In this document: positions 16,494 through 25,145 of the stretch, in pieces
How the letters are laid out: every line of letters begins with the position of its first letter
How positions within the stretch are numbered: position 1 is the stretch's first letter
Assembly (NCBI RefSeq): GCF_001730315.1
Contig: NZ_MIKC01000001.1
Span: 62,001-126,000 of the forward strand
DNA from: Enterococcus ureilyticus
Lineage (GTDB): Bacteria; Bacillota; Bacilli; Lactobacillales; Enterococcaceae
DNA length: 64,000 nt
Direction: 5' to 3'
Program-made: the position numbers and the translations under genes
The notes under the pieces: generated by a model
What the model saw: only the letters and a program-made list of their open reading frames with translations
Database searches by the model: none
Told to the model about the DNA's origin: nothing

Positions 16494-16922
16494 TTAAATT
16501 TTATTGCTAGCACCATCTAGATAATTTTGTAAAATCATGACAGCTGCTACTTTATCGATTACTTTTTTTCTTTTCGCTCTTGAGGTGTTCGCTTGTTCAA
16601 CTAACATGCGTTCTGCCTGAACTGTCGTCAAACGTTCATCTTGATACGTAACAGGAATGTGAAACATGTCTTCGATTTTTTTGCCGTAAGCCATTGATGC
16701 TTCCGCTCTTGGGCCGATCGAATTATTCATATTCTTGGGTAAACCCACCACAAAGCGCGTTACCTCATATTCTTTCACTAATTCTGCTAACCGTTCAAAA
16801 CCAAATTCTTCCTGAACTTCATTGATCCGAATGATTTCCACACCTTGTGCTGTCCAGCCAAAGGGATCACTAACAGCAATTCCTACCGTTTTTGACCCTA
16901 CATCAAGTCCCATTACTCTCAT
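16494..16922 (-). CDS. ruvX: RuvX/YqgF family Holliday-junction resolvase-like nuclease
   Basis: A 142-residue RNase H-fold protein of the YqgF family, linked in other bacteria to 16S rRNA 5' maturation and proposed as a Holliday-junction resolvase. The first acidic residue is in [16 protein letters not shown] (D6), the VGLPKNMNN strand follows, and the [15 protein letters not shown] motif is near residue 95. The start overlaps the ireB stop by 4 bp. Confidence 0.95.
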   Translation of the reverse strand: MRVMGLDVGSKTVGIAVSDPFGWTAQGVEIIRINEVQEEFGFERLAELVKEYEVTRFVVGLPKNMNNSIGPRAEASMAYGKKIEDMFHIPVTYQDERLTTVQAERMLVEQANTSRAKRKKVIDKVAAVMILQNYLDGASNKI

Positions 16923-17188
16923 CGAATAGTGATCCCATGATCAGATAAGTAATATTTAACTAGCTCTTCCATGATTTCATCTCGTTCGTGACGACGAATC
17001 AAATTTCGAGCGTCTTGATAACGAGGAATGTAGGCCGGGTCTCCAGAAAGTAAATAGCCCACAATCTGATTGATCGGATTATATCCTTTTTCCTCTAAAG
17101 CCTTGTATACAGTAGCCAGAGTTTCACTTACTTCCTTCTTACGGCTGTCATCAAAATCAAAACGTACAGTTTCATCTGTAAAACCCAT
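16919..17188 (-). CDS. ireB: IreB family regulatory phosphoprotein (UPF0297)
   Basis: In Enterococcus faecalis, IreB is a small substrate of the kinase IreK and phosphatase IreP and a negative regulator of intrinsic cephalosporin resistance. The 89-residue protein begins [12 protein letters not shown], so the two N-terminal threonines known as the phosphosites (T4 and T7) are both present. The family [21 protein letters not shown] segment is intact. It is first in an operon with ruvX (4-bp overlap) and DUF1292. The kinase and phosphatase lie outside the window. Confidence 0.95.
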   Translation of the reverse strand: MGFTDETVRFDFDDSRKKEVSETLATVYKALEEKGYNPINQIVGYLLSGDPAYIPRYQDARNLIRRHERDEIMEELVKYYLSDHGITIR

Positions 17189-17443
17189 TTATCTACACCT
17201 CACTTTTATTCTATTCATACAGTTCCATTCTACTAAAAACAAGGCAAAACTACAAACAAAACTTAATATTTCCTGCCATATATTAAAGATTTCCTTTAAT
17301 TTTGACAGAATTGACGGAATAGTAAGAGGATAATTCGATTTTAGGCGTAATTATAATGGATATTGATCATTCTTTTTTCTGAAAGCTGTTTTTTTATTGT
17401 ATACTATTTGAAAGAGTAAAAGATAAAACAAAGGAGTTTTTTG

Positions 17444-18067
17444 ATGTTTATTTTGGGACTAGTCATCGTTATGTTAGTATTGATTTTTCTGTTTTGGTTT
17501 TTATTAAGTCAATCAAAAAAACCTACTGGTTTGATTGGAATTTTAATGATGCGTCTTTGGAATGGTGTTTATCTGCCTTTAGTTGAGTGGGCAATAAACA
17601 ACGTTAATTTAAATGATTATTCCGCTATTTTGGATATAGGCGTCGGCAATGGGGCTTCGAGCGCCTATCTTTTACAACGAAAAAATTCCCTATCCATTAC
17701 AGGCATTGATCTTTCTGAAGCTGCTATATCGCAAGCTTACAAAAAATACCCAGACAATAAAATTAACTTTGAATCAATGGATGTTCATCATCTTACTTTT
17801 ACCGCTGAAACTTTTGATTTAGTGACGGCTTTTCAAACGCATTTCCACTGGAGTGATTTAGACCGAGCTTTACGAGAAATTTATCGAGTACTTAAACCAA
17901 ATGGTGTTGTCATCTTTGCCTGTGAGACTGCTAAAATCAATTACTTTTTACCTAAATTAAAAAACTCTGCAGATTTCCAAAGATATTTATCTACATTTGA
18001 TTTTTCCTTGATCAATCAGCAGACCACAAGTCAATGGACTATGTATACCTGTAAAAAAATAAAATGA
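17444..18067 (+). CDS. Membrane-anchored class I SAM methyltransferase
   Basis: A 207-residue protein with an N-terminal membrane helix (about 1-25) and a Methyltransf_11-type domain. The SAM-binding glycine motif ILDIGVGNGASSAYLL is near residue 63, GIDLSEAAISQA follows, and a later FDLVTAFQTHFHW segment sits where the acceptor site lies. I use the ATG at 17444, not the TTG just before it, because AAGGAG is eight bases from the ATG. Substrate unknown. Transcription converges with argF on a shared terminator. Confidence 0.85.
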   Translation: MFILGLVIVMLVLIFLFWFLLSQSKKPTGLIGILMMRLWNGVYLPLVEWAINNVNLNDYSAILDIGVGNGASSAYLLQRKNSLSITGIDLSEAAISQAYKKYPDNKINFESMDVHHLTFTAETFDLVTAFQTHFHWSDLDRALREIYRVLKPNGVVIFACETAKINYFLPKLKNSADFQRYLSTFDFSLINQQTTSQWTMYTCKKIK

Positions 18068-18097
18068 CACTTTAACGAAAATCGTTCAGTGTCATTT
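18062..18097. terminator. Bidirectional terminator between methyltransferase and argF
   Basis: 10-bp outer stem AAATGACACT/AGTGTCATTT (18062-18071 with 18088-18097) plus an inner AACGA/TCGTT hairpin. It is the only terminator for the argCBDF operon. Confidence 0.85.
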
Positions 18098-18103
18098 CAA
18101 CTT

Positions 18104-19039
18104 CTATAGATTGGCCATCACTTTGACTAGTAAGGCTTTTTGTGCATGGAGACGATTAGCTGCTTCTTGATAAATTGCTGAATGGGTTCCATCGATAATA
18201 TCTGCCGTTACCTCTTCCCCTCGGTGAGCTGGAAGGCAATGCAAGAATAGATAATCTTTCTTTGCTTGGACAGTCAATCGATTGTTGACTTGGAATGATT
18301 TAAAAATTTCTGCCCGTTCTTTCTGCTCGGCTTCATCTCCCATACTTGCCCAGACATCAGTCACTAGAACATCTGCATTCTTTACAGCTTGAGTCGGATC
18401 ATTTAAAATTTCGATCTTACTGCCGCTTGTTTCTGCATTTTTTTGAGCCTGTTCAACGAATTCAGATCGGGGTTCATATCCTTTAGGTGTTGCAATACTT
18501 ATGTCCATACCCACTAAACTTCCGCCTAGCAAAAAGGAATGAGCCATGTTATTGCCATCACCAATATAGGCTAATTTAAGGCCCTCAAGTTTGCCTTTTT
18601 GTTCATAAATGGTTTGAAAGTCCGCCAAAATTTGGCAAGGATGATGATCGTCTGTCAAGCCATTGATAATTGGTATAGAGGCTTCTTTTGCTAATTCTTC
18701 GACCATCTGATCTGAATAGGTTCGGATCATGATTGCATCTACGTAACTAGATAGCACATTTGCTGTATCTTTGATTGGTTCACCGCGCCCCATTTGTGTG
18801 CTTTTAGAGTCTAAAACAATCGCCTGTCCACCTAATTGAATAATTCCTGCTTCAAAAGAGACCCGTGTACGTGTACTATTTTTTTCAAAAATCATCGCTA
18901 AAATCTTTCCAGCTAAAACACCACGATAAGCCTCTGGATTCGTTTTTATCGCTACAGCTAATTCAATGATTGCTAGAAATTCTTCTTTTGTTAACTCTGT
19001 CAGATTTAAAATGCTTTTACCATACAAGGAATTAATCAT
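18104..19039 (-). CDS. argF: Ornithine carbamoyltransferase
   Basis: Makes citrulline from ornithine and carbamoyl phosphate. The 311 residues include the carbamoyl-phosphate loop STRTR (55-59), the HPCQILADFQT motif, and the ornithine-binding HCLPAHRGEEV near residue 268. Linkage to argC, argB and argD marks it as the biosynthetic enzyme; the catabolic one would be with arcA and arcC. It is the last gene of the operon, 15 bp after argD. Confidence 0.95.
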   Translation of the reverse strand: MINSLYGKSILNLTELTKEEFLAIIELAVAIKTNPEAYRGVLAGKILAMIFEKNSTRTRVSFEAGIIQLGGQAIVLDSKSTQMGRGEPIKDTANVLSSYVDAIMIRTYSDQMVEELAKEASIPIINGLTDDHHPCQILADFQTIYEQKGKLEGLKLAYIGDGNNMAHSFLLGGSLVGMDISIATPKGYEPRSEFVEQAQKNAETSGSKIEILNDPTQAVKNADVLVTDVWASMGDEAEQKERAEIFKSFQVNNRLTVQAKKDYLFLHCLPAHRGEEVTADIIDGTHSAIYQEAANRLHAQKALLVKVMANL

Positions 19040-19054
19040 ATACTTTTCTCACTT

Positions 19055-20224
19055 TCAATTTTTATCTTTTTTCTGTGCTTTTAGGTTGTCTATTACTTTT
19101 TCTACTATCAGCAATGCTTGATTGATCTCCTCATAGGTGATTGTTAATGGGGGTAAGAGACGTAAAACGGTTTGACCTGCTTTCAAGGTGAGTAGGCCTT
19201 CTGCTTCTAATTGTTCCATAGCTTGTTTCAATACTTCTTGATCTGAAAACACTAGCCCCAACATCAATCCTTTACCGCGGACAGCTTCAATCAGCAGATT
19301 ATTTTTTGCGATTTCATTTAAACCAATCAGTAACGCTTCTCCCTTTGCTTGAACCTCTTCTAAAAAATCAGGCTGGTTGATTCGATCGATTACTTTGCTC
19401 GCCACACTCATTGCTAACTTATTCCCGCCGAAAGTCGACCCATGACTACCTGGTCCAAAAAAACTAGCTAATTTAGTCTTACCAACCATCGCTCCAACTG
19501 GTATCCCATTCCCTAACCCTTTTGCTAATGTGAAAATATCCGGTTCGATTTGATACTGTTCATATGCATAAAAAGTACCAGTACGTCCGATTCCTGTTTG
19601 AATTTCATCAATGATCAGTAAAGCGCCATATTCCTGGCAAAGAGCCTGAACAGATTGAATCCATATTAAATCTGCTGGCAACACGCCTCCTTCTCCTTGA
19701 ATCAGCTCTAGCATGACTGCAGCTGTTTGATGATCTATTGCACTTTCTAAAGGAGTTAATTGATTAAAAGGGACATAAATAAAATCCGGAACTAAAGGCG
19801 TAAAGCCTGTATGAATACTTGCTTGGCCAGTTGCACTCATTGCTCCATAGGTTCGACCATGAAAAGAATTAGTGAACGTTATGATTTTACTTTTACCTGT
19901 AGCTTTACGAGCTAATTTTATTGCCGCTTCATTGGCTTCAGCTCCACTGTTACAAAAATAGCTGATATACTTTTTTCCATTCGCCAATTTCTTCGCCGTG
20001 ATTTCTTGTAAATGATTTTCATATAGATTTGGCGTGTGCCATATAAGATTCGCTTGATCAGATAACGCTTGATTCAATTCAGGATCATTGTAACCTAAAT
20101 TCATCACCCCGATCCCACTCGTGAAATCAAGATAATTTTTCCCCTCCTTATCAGTCAGTGTATTACCTGCTCCTTTGAGCAATTCTATGGCTTTTCTTTG
20201 GTAGTTAGGAAATAAGTAGCTCAT
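19055..20224 (-). CDS. argD: Acetylornithine aminotransferase
   Basis: A pyridoxal-phosphate class III aminotransferase converting N-acetylglutamate semialdehyde to N-acetylornithine. The 389 residues show FCNSGAEANEAAIKLAR, the HGRTYGAMSATGQ segment, the DEIQTGIGRTG motif and the PLP-binding lysine in TLAKGLGNGIPVGA. The start overlaps argB as ATGA. Context with argB and argC makes this the arginine enzyme. Confidence 0.95.
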   Translation of the reverse strand: MSYLFPNYQRKAIELLKGAGNTLTDKEGKNYLDFTSGIGVMNLGYNDPELNQALSDQANLIWHTPNLYENHLQEITAKKLANGKKYISYFCNSGAEANEAAIKLARKATGKSKIITFTNSFHGRTYGAMSATGQASIHTGFTPLVPDFIYVPFNQLTPLESAIDHQTAAVMLELIQGEGGVLPADLIWIQSVQALCQEYGALLIIDEIQTGIGRTGTFYAYEQYQIEPDIFTLAKGLGNGIPVGAMVGKTKLASFFGPGSHGSTFGGNKLAMSVASKVIDRINQPDFLEEVQAKGEALLIGLNEIAKNNLLIEAVRGKGLMLGLVFSDQEVLKQAMEQLEAEGLLTLKAGQTVLRLLPPLTITYEEINQALLIVEKVIDNLKAQKKDKN

Positions 20225-20973
20225 GCATAAACCCCCTTTGATTTGATGATCGTTCCTGCATATTGAAGTCGGTTTGTGATATGAACTTCTTTTACCCCAC
20301 CTTTGATTGCGGAAACGGCACTTTCTAATTTTGGCAACATCCCACCTTTGATGATGTTTGCCATTTTTAGTTTTGAGACTTCACTGGTATAAATTTCTTT
20401 TAACCACTGATCTTCCTTCTTTACTCCTGGAACATCTGTCAATAGGTATAGTTTTTCAGCTTTTAATTCCTCCGCTACTTTACAAGCGACATGATCCGCA
20501 TTAATATTCAGCCACTCACCTGTTTTAGTTAAACCTAGAGGCGCAATGATCGGAATGTGTTTGGTTTCAAGTAAATGCTCCAGTAATTCAGTATCCACTT
20601 GCTGAACTTCACCAACAGCACCTAGAGTATTTTTATCTAGAAAAGTTCCCGTGATGATTTGGCCACATGATGCATTTAGTCCAACGACCGAAAAACCTTC
20701 TTGCTGAAAATGAGTTGTGATCATTGGTTGAACTTGACCAATCAAAACCATTTGCGTGATCTTTAACGTTTCTTCTGTTGTTACCCGCAAACCATCTTGA
20801 ATCATTACCGGCACATCTAAACGCTGCATCATCTCGGAAATATAGTGTCCACCGCCGTGAATAATCACAACTTTTTTGCCTTCTTTTTGCCACTGATCAA
20901 TTTGATCAAAAAATGATTTTGTTAGGTTGTCACTGGCTACTCCGCCCATTTTTATAACAATAACCTTCTTCAT
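20221..20973 (-). CDS. argB: Acetylglutamate kinase
   Basis: Phosphorylates N-acetylglutamate and is the usual feedback point of the pathway. The 250-residue protein has the amino-acid-kinase fold: KMGG at the N-terminus, HGGGHYISEMM near residue 40, LNINADHVACKVA near 157 and GGMLPKLESA near 210. Its short length without the N-terminal extension of arginine-inhibited hexameric forms suggests a non-inhibited type (inference). It follows argC by 52 bp with no trace of argJ in between. Confidence 0.95.
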   Translation of the reverse strand: MKKVIVIKMGGVASDNLTKSFFDQIDQWQKEGKKVVIIHGGGHYISEMMQRLDVPVMIQDGLRVTTEETLKITQMVLIGQVQPMITTHFQQEGFSVVGLNASCGQIITGTFLDKNTLGAVGEVQQVDTELLEHLLETKHIPIIAPLGLTKTGEWLNINADHVACKVAEELKAEKLYLLTDVPGVKKEDQWLKEIYTSEVSKLKMANIIKGGMLPKLESAVSAIKGGVKEVHITNRLQYAGTIIKSKGVYA

Positions 20974-21025
20974 GTTTGCCGCTCCCTTTGTATTTAAAAC
21001 TTTCTATTTGTTATTTCGTCATTAT

Positions 21026-22057
21026 TTATGGATAAATCGGTATTTGATCCAATCCGCATCGCTCATCGTAGCCTGCAAAAATATTCAAATTCTGAACAGC
21101 TTGTCCAGCTGCCCCTTTCCCTAAATTATCAATCACACATACAATCGTGATGCAATTCGTTTTGGGATTGTAAGCAAGCCCCATATCACAATAATTAGAG
21201 CCTATTACTTGCTTGAGTGCAGGGTAATGTCCAGCCTCTTGAATGCGAATAAATGAATTTTTTTCAAAATGATTTTGATAAAGTTGGACTAATTTCTCGT
21301 CAGAAATCGGTTCCGTCGATTTTGCATAAGCGGTTAAAAAAATACCTCTAGTGACTGGGATCAATGATGTTGAAAACTGAATCGCTGAAAGATTAGGCTG
21401 CCATTTGTTCAACTGCTCCATGATTTCTGGAATGTGTTGATGACTATTCATTTTATAAAGTGTCATATTATCATGTGCCTCTGAGAAATGGGTTGTTTGC
21501 GAGAGGCTTTTACCAGCGCCAGAAATTCCCGATTTAGCATCGATAATAATTGAATCTAATTCAATTTTTCCATCTTTCAATAATGGTGCTAATGACAACT
21601 CTGCTGCCGTTGCATAACAACCTGGATTTGCGATCCATTTTGACTTAGGATTTTCTCTATATTCTGCTAATCCATAATCAAATTTTTTGACACTTTCCAT
21701 TGGTGGAGCTGTCGATCCATACCATTTTTCATAGCTACCTGGATTCTTTAAACGAAAGTCACCTGATAAATCGATCACCGGAAAATCTGCTTCAATGAAA
21801 GGTAAGGCTAACTCTTTGGCTACTCCAGATGGTGTTGCTAATAAAACTAGCTCACTTTTTTGCATGATTTTTTTAGGATCAATCACTTCTAGAGGTAAAG
21901 AAATCAGCTGCTTCAAATGCGGATTGATTACTTCTAATGATTTTTTATTCATTGAATGACTATGAATCGATACAATCTCAACGAATGGATGTTGCCGGAG
22001 ATATCTTAAAAGTTCTAACCCACTATATCCAGTCACACCAACAATCGAAACCTTCAT
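21026..22057 (-). CDS. argC: N-acetyl-gamma-glutamyl-phosphate reductase
   Basis: NADPH-dependent reduction of N-acetylglutamyl phosphate. The 343 residues show the Rossmann motif VGVTGYSGLELLR and the active-site cysteine in NPGCYATAAEL. The catalytic HQHIPE and the GKGAAGQAVQN segment are also visible. I take the ATG (MKVSIVGVTG) rather than the GTG nine bases upstream, on family N-terminus; the ribosome site is weak for either. First gene of the operon, with promoter and operator at 22110-22162. Confidence 0.94.
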   Translation of the reverse strand: MKVSIVGVTGYSGLELLRYLRQHPFVEIVSIHSHSMNKKSLEVINPHLKQLISLPLEVIDPKKIMQKSELVLLATPSGVAKELALPFIEADFPVIDLSGDFRLKNPGSYEKWYGSTAPPMESVKKFDYGLAEYRENPKSKWIANPGCYATAAELSLAPLLKDGKIELDSIIIDAKSGISGAGKSLSQTTHFSEAHDNMTLYKMNSHQHIPEIMEQLNKWQPNLSAIQFSTSLIPVTRGIFLTAYAKSTEPISDEKLVQLYQNHFEKNSFIRIQEAGHYPALKQVIGSNYCDMGLAYNPKTNCITIVCVIDNLGKGAAGQAVQNLNIFAGYDERCGLDQIPIYP

Positions 22058-22109
22058 CCACTTCACTTCTTTTCTGCTTATTTTTTATTAAACACTTGTT
22101 ATTGATCCT

Positions 22110-22138
22110 AGTATAAGTTTTTTCTTTTTACAAGTCAA
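22110..22138 (-). promoter_or_regulatory. Promoter of argCBDF
   Basis: Minus strand: TTGACT (22138-22133), exactly 17 bp, TATACT (22115-22110). One of the best promoter matches in the window. Confidence 0.75.
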
Positions 22139-22142
22139 CGGT

Positions 22143-22187
22143 TTTTTATTAATTTATTCAACAAAATTAAATATTTATACATAACAT
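22143..22187 (-). promoter_or_regulatory. ARG-box-like operators upstream of argC
   Basis: Minus strand TGAATAAATTAATAA (22160-22146) abuts the -35. A second weaker site, TGTATAAATATTTAAT, lies about 20 bp further up. Paired TGAATAA-type boxes are how ArgR/AhrC binds, so arginine-dependent repression is likely but inferred. Confidence 0.5.
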
Positions 22188-22198
22188 ACATAAAAAAA

Positions 22199-22305
22199 GA
22201 GTCTGGGACACAACTCTACGAGTTATCTCTCAGACTCAAGGAATCCGTATAAACGGTGGGAGCAGAAGCAATCCCTTCGGGATTAAACACTCCTGTCCCA
22301 ACCTC
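22199..22305 (-). repeat. Terminator-associated dispersed repeat, copy 2 (most complete)
   Basis: Minus strand order: GGGACAGGAG, hairpin AATCCC-GAA-GGGATT, TGCTCCCACC, CCGTTTATACGG, then a terminator (outer stem GAGTCTG/CAGACTC, inner AACTC/GAGTT) ending in seven T. It serves as terminator of the gene at 22350-22739 and would give a 107-nt structured 3' UTR. Homologous to 8137-8216 and 35636-35974. Confidence 0.8.
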
Positions 22306-22349
22306 ATTTTCTAAATCGGTTAAATTTTTTATCTACAGTATAGCTGATT

Positions 22350-22739
22350 TCAAACAGAAAGATAAATCATAATTGAACCATCTTCTTGGTAATGTTCTAT
22401 GTCTGACAAATAAGTACGTCTTTTTTCTAAAGCTTCATCTTTCCAAATTTTCTGCCAAGCGGCTCCCACACCTTCGGGACTAGCAACTTCAACTTTAATT
22501 GCGACATACTCTCCGCCTTTGATTTGTGACTGGTCAGGATAATCCGCCTGTTCATTACCAATCAACAAATCATATTCTCCTTTAAAATTACTTTCATAGT
22601 TTGAATACACAGCAAAAAACTCTCCTTTAAGTTGCATTGTTGGCACTTGATTCCATAAAGCGATAATCTCATCTATACGATTATTATTCGTACGGATTTT
22701 CTTTCCTCTGATATTTTTTTCGATTAATTGAATCGTCAT
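22350..22739 (-). CDS. GyrI-like/Cass2-type small-molecule-binding protein
   Basis: A 129-residue stand-alone protein resembling the AraC effector-binding/GyrI-like fold, nearest to the integron Cass2 type: IALWNQVP near residue 28, YSNYESNFKGEYDLLIG near 47, GGEYVAIKVE near 75 and a C-terminal IYLSV strand. Such proteins bind cationic or amphipathic compounds in a cleft; here there is no attached DNA-binding domain. GGAG precedes the ATG. Function beyond ligand binding is open. Confidence 0.75.
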   Translation of the reverse strand: MTIQLIEKNIRGKKIRTNNNRIDEIIALWNQVPTMQLKGEFFAVYSNYESNFKGEYDLLIGNEQADYPDQSQIKGGEYVAIKVEVASPEGVGAAWQKIWKDEALEKRRTYLSDIEHYQEDGSIMIYLSV

Positions 22740-22822
22740 TTAGACCACTCCTTTGATTTGTTAAATTGACTTTATCATATTAATAATGACAACAGTGTGT
22801 CACAATTTATCCTCATTTTTAC

Positions 22823-23521
22823 TTAAAAGTAAAATAATACTGTTACGATGAGGATCAAAATAGGAATGCCTGGCAGATAGTTAGACACTCTGATTTTGGT
22901 GATTCCCATAATATTCAGCCCAATCCCTAATATCATCAACCCACCGATTGCACTTAATTCCTCCATTAACACGTCCAAGAGTTCTTTAGGAATATAACGC
23001 ATCAAAATACTAGCAGCTACGGCGATGATTCCTTGATACAGAAAAACAGGCACCGCTGAAAACAGGACACCGACGCCTAAAGTTGCGGTTAACATGATCG
23101 ACATAAACCCATCCATGACGGCTTTTGTAAATAGCGTTTGATGATTATTCGCCACACCGCTTTCGATTGCGCCAATGATCCCCATTGAGCCAATCAGAAA
23201 GATCAAGGCGGCAGTTATAAACCCCTCAGCAAAATTACTACCTGGTTTAGCATATCGCTTTTCTAATTCCAAGCCAAAAACGTTCATTTTATCTTCAATT
23301 CCCACCCCTTCGCCAACCATTGCCCCAACACATAAACTAATCAAGATCACAATAAAAGAGGAAGTTTTAAATGCCATTTGAATCCCTAAGACCAAGACAC
23401 CTAAACCAATTCCCTTCGTGACTGTTTCTTTCATTTGTTCTGAAATATTTCGCAAAACTGCTCCTAGTAAACTTCCTAATACAATGGCTAACCCGTTGAT
23501 CAAAGACCCCAGTAAGATCAT
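22823..23521 (-). CDS. DUF554 family membrane protein (YdfK-like)
   Basis: A 232-residue protein with about six or seven membrane helices, beginning with the family signature LLGSLINGLAIVLGSLLG. It has an acidic EGVGIEDKMN loop near residue 72 and a terminal GLMILGIGLNIMGI segment. The family is widespread in Firmicutes and described only as a putative transporter. Monocistronic and followed by the gene at 22350. Confidence 0.88.
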   Translation of the reverse strand: MILLGSLINGLAIVLGSLLGAVLRNISEQMKETVTKGIGLGVLVLGIQMAFKTSSFIVILISLCVGAMVGEGVGIEDKMNVFGLELEKRYAKPGSNFAEGFITAALIFLIGSMGIIGAIESGVANNHQTLFTKAVMDGFMSIMLTATLGVGVLFSAVPVFLYQGIIAVAASILMRYIPKELLDVLMEELSAIGGLMILGIGLNIMGITKIRVSNYLPGIPILILIVTVLFYF

Positions 23522-23772
23522 TTTTTATCATCCCAATCCTCTTATAGTTTCATACTTTTTTATTATTATACGCTAAGAAGTTCTAAAGCGATATCAAATT
23601 ATCGAAACATTCTTACAATTGAGAATATATCATAGAACACCAATCGTTTTGATCTTTGTGCATAATGTTGAGGGATATTTATATTTTTACTGTTCCGTGC
23701 TATTTTTTCAGGCTATAATCAACTATACTAATCTTAGATAAGTAGGATAGAACGGTAAAGTGAGGAAAATAA

Positions 23773-24525
23773 ATGGCAACGTTAGATATAGAAAAAGTCT
23801 TAGAAACATGTTTATTAGCAGGCAAGCTCATGCTAGAAAGTGATGCCGAAATGTATCGTGTGGAAGATACAATGAGCCGTATTGCTTTGGCGTCCGGCGA
23901 TTATCGCTTAGTCAGTTACGTCACCCAGACAGGGCTTTTTGTAGGGCTTGACGGGACTTCCACAATTCGCATGGTGCAAATTTTGAATCGTTCGATCAAC
24001 TTAGAAAAAGTCTCTAGGATCAACCAGCTTTCTAGAGAATATGTAACTGGTATTTTTACCCTTGATGAATTATTAGAGCAATTAAAAATAGTAGAACAAG
24101 AACGAAAATTCTTTCCTTTATGGTTGAGATTTGTCAGTGCGGCAGTCGTCAGTGGTACGATCATGATTTTATTCGGCGGTGTTTGGGCAGATTTATTTTT
24201 GACCTGTTTGATTGGAGGCGTGGGCTATATGCTTTATTATTCCAGTTTAAAAATCTTGCGTATTAAATTTCTCTCTGAGTTTTTAGCAGCCCTTTTTATT
24301 GGCTGTGCAGCGCTTTTAAGTAGTCAAAGCGGATTAGGTATCAATCAAGATATGATCATTATTGGTTGTGTGATGCCCCTTGTTCCCGGTGTTCAGATGA
24401 CTAATGCCCTGAGAGATTTGCTTGCAGGTCATTATCTTTCAGGTGTTTCAAGAGGAACAGAAGCGATGATGACCGCTTCTATGATTGGTTTTGCAATTGC
24501 TTTTGTTTTTCAATTATTTTATTAA
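23773..24525 (+). CDS. Threonine/serine exporter family protein, N-terminal (ThrE/YjjP) unit
   Basis: A 250-residue protein of the DUF1212 half of ThrE-type exporters. The cytoplasmic N-terminal domain (about 1-110) carries the GKLMLESDAEMYRVEDTM signature. About five membrane helices follow, including a VMPLVPGVQMTNALRD motif. In other bacteria ThrE exports Thr/Ser, and YjjP/YjjB handle succinate in some cases, so the substrate is uncertain. It is paired with the second half 53 bp downstream. Confidence 0.88.
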   Translation: MATLDIEKVLETCLLAGKLMLESDAEMYRVEDTMSRIALASGDYRLVSYVTQTGLFVGLDGTSTIRMVQILNRSINLEKVSRINQLSREYVTGIFTLDELLEQLKIVEQERKFFPLWLRFVSAAVVSGTIMILFGGVWADLFLTCLIGGVGYMLYYSSLKILRIKFLSEFLAALFIGCAALLSSQSGLGINQDMIIIGCVMPLVPGVQMTNALRDLLAGHYLSGVSRGTEAMMTASMIGFAIAFVFQLFY

Positions 24526-24578
24526 ACTGTCGCTGTAGTGTTTGTTCCATATAGTAAGAAGAATTTGGAGGGTTTAAA

Positions 24579-25055
24579 ATGTTTGATCTATTCGTTCAAT
24601 TTATCTTTAGTTTCCTAGCCTCTGCTGCATATGCGATCATCACCAATGTTCCTAGACGCTCTCTTATCGCTTGCGGCCTATCGGGTGCATCAGGTTGGAT
24701 GATTTATTGGTTTGCCGTTCAATTTGGTGCTAATGCAGCTTTAGGCTCCTTATTGGGTGCTTTGAGTGTAGCGGCAGTAAGTTTTATCTGTTCAAGAGCG
24801 CTCAAATTACCTGTTACGATTTTTAATATTCCTGGGATGGTTCCTTTAGTCCCTGGAGGGCTTGCTTATCAAGCTGTCAGAAACTTGGTCATCGGCAATT
24901 ATGAAACGGCGATCAATTCTGCTGTTCAAGCGATCATGATCGCAGGTGCGATTGCTTTAGGTTTGGTTTTATCTGAGGTGTTAAATCACAATATACGTAA
25001 CTTTAGAGAAAAACGAGAGATTTTGAGTTTAATCAGAAAAAATGAAGAGAAATAA
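24579..25055 (+). CDS. Threonine/serine exporter family protein, C-terminal (YjjB) unit
   Basis: A 158-residue membrane protein of the DUF3815 half of ThrE, with four or five helices and the matching NIPGMVPLVPGGLAYQAVRN motif near residue 85. It should form one transporter with the protein of 23773-24525. GGAGG precedes the ATG. Confidence 0.88.
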   Translation: MFDLFVQFIFSFLASAAYAIITNVPRRSLIACGLSGASGWMIYWFAVQFGANAALGSLLGALSVAAVSFICSRALKLPVTIFNIPGMVPLVPGGLAYQAVRNLVIGNYETAINSAVQAIMIAGAIALGLVLSEVLNHNIRNFREKREILSLIRKNEEK

Positions 25056-25145
25056 CAAGGCTTTTTTATACTATCAATGTAAGGGGTGAATAAATGAGTG
25101 CACTAGCGATTCTTTCATACGTTTAAAAAGAAAGGATAAACAATC

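Noticed and set aside
20633-20893. 86-codon second frame inside argB
   Set aside because: Same strand, other frame, entirely within the well-matched kinase; no ribosome site.
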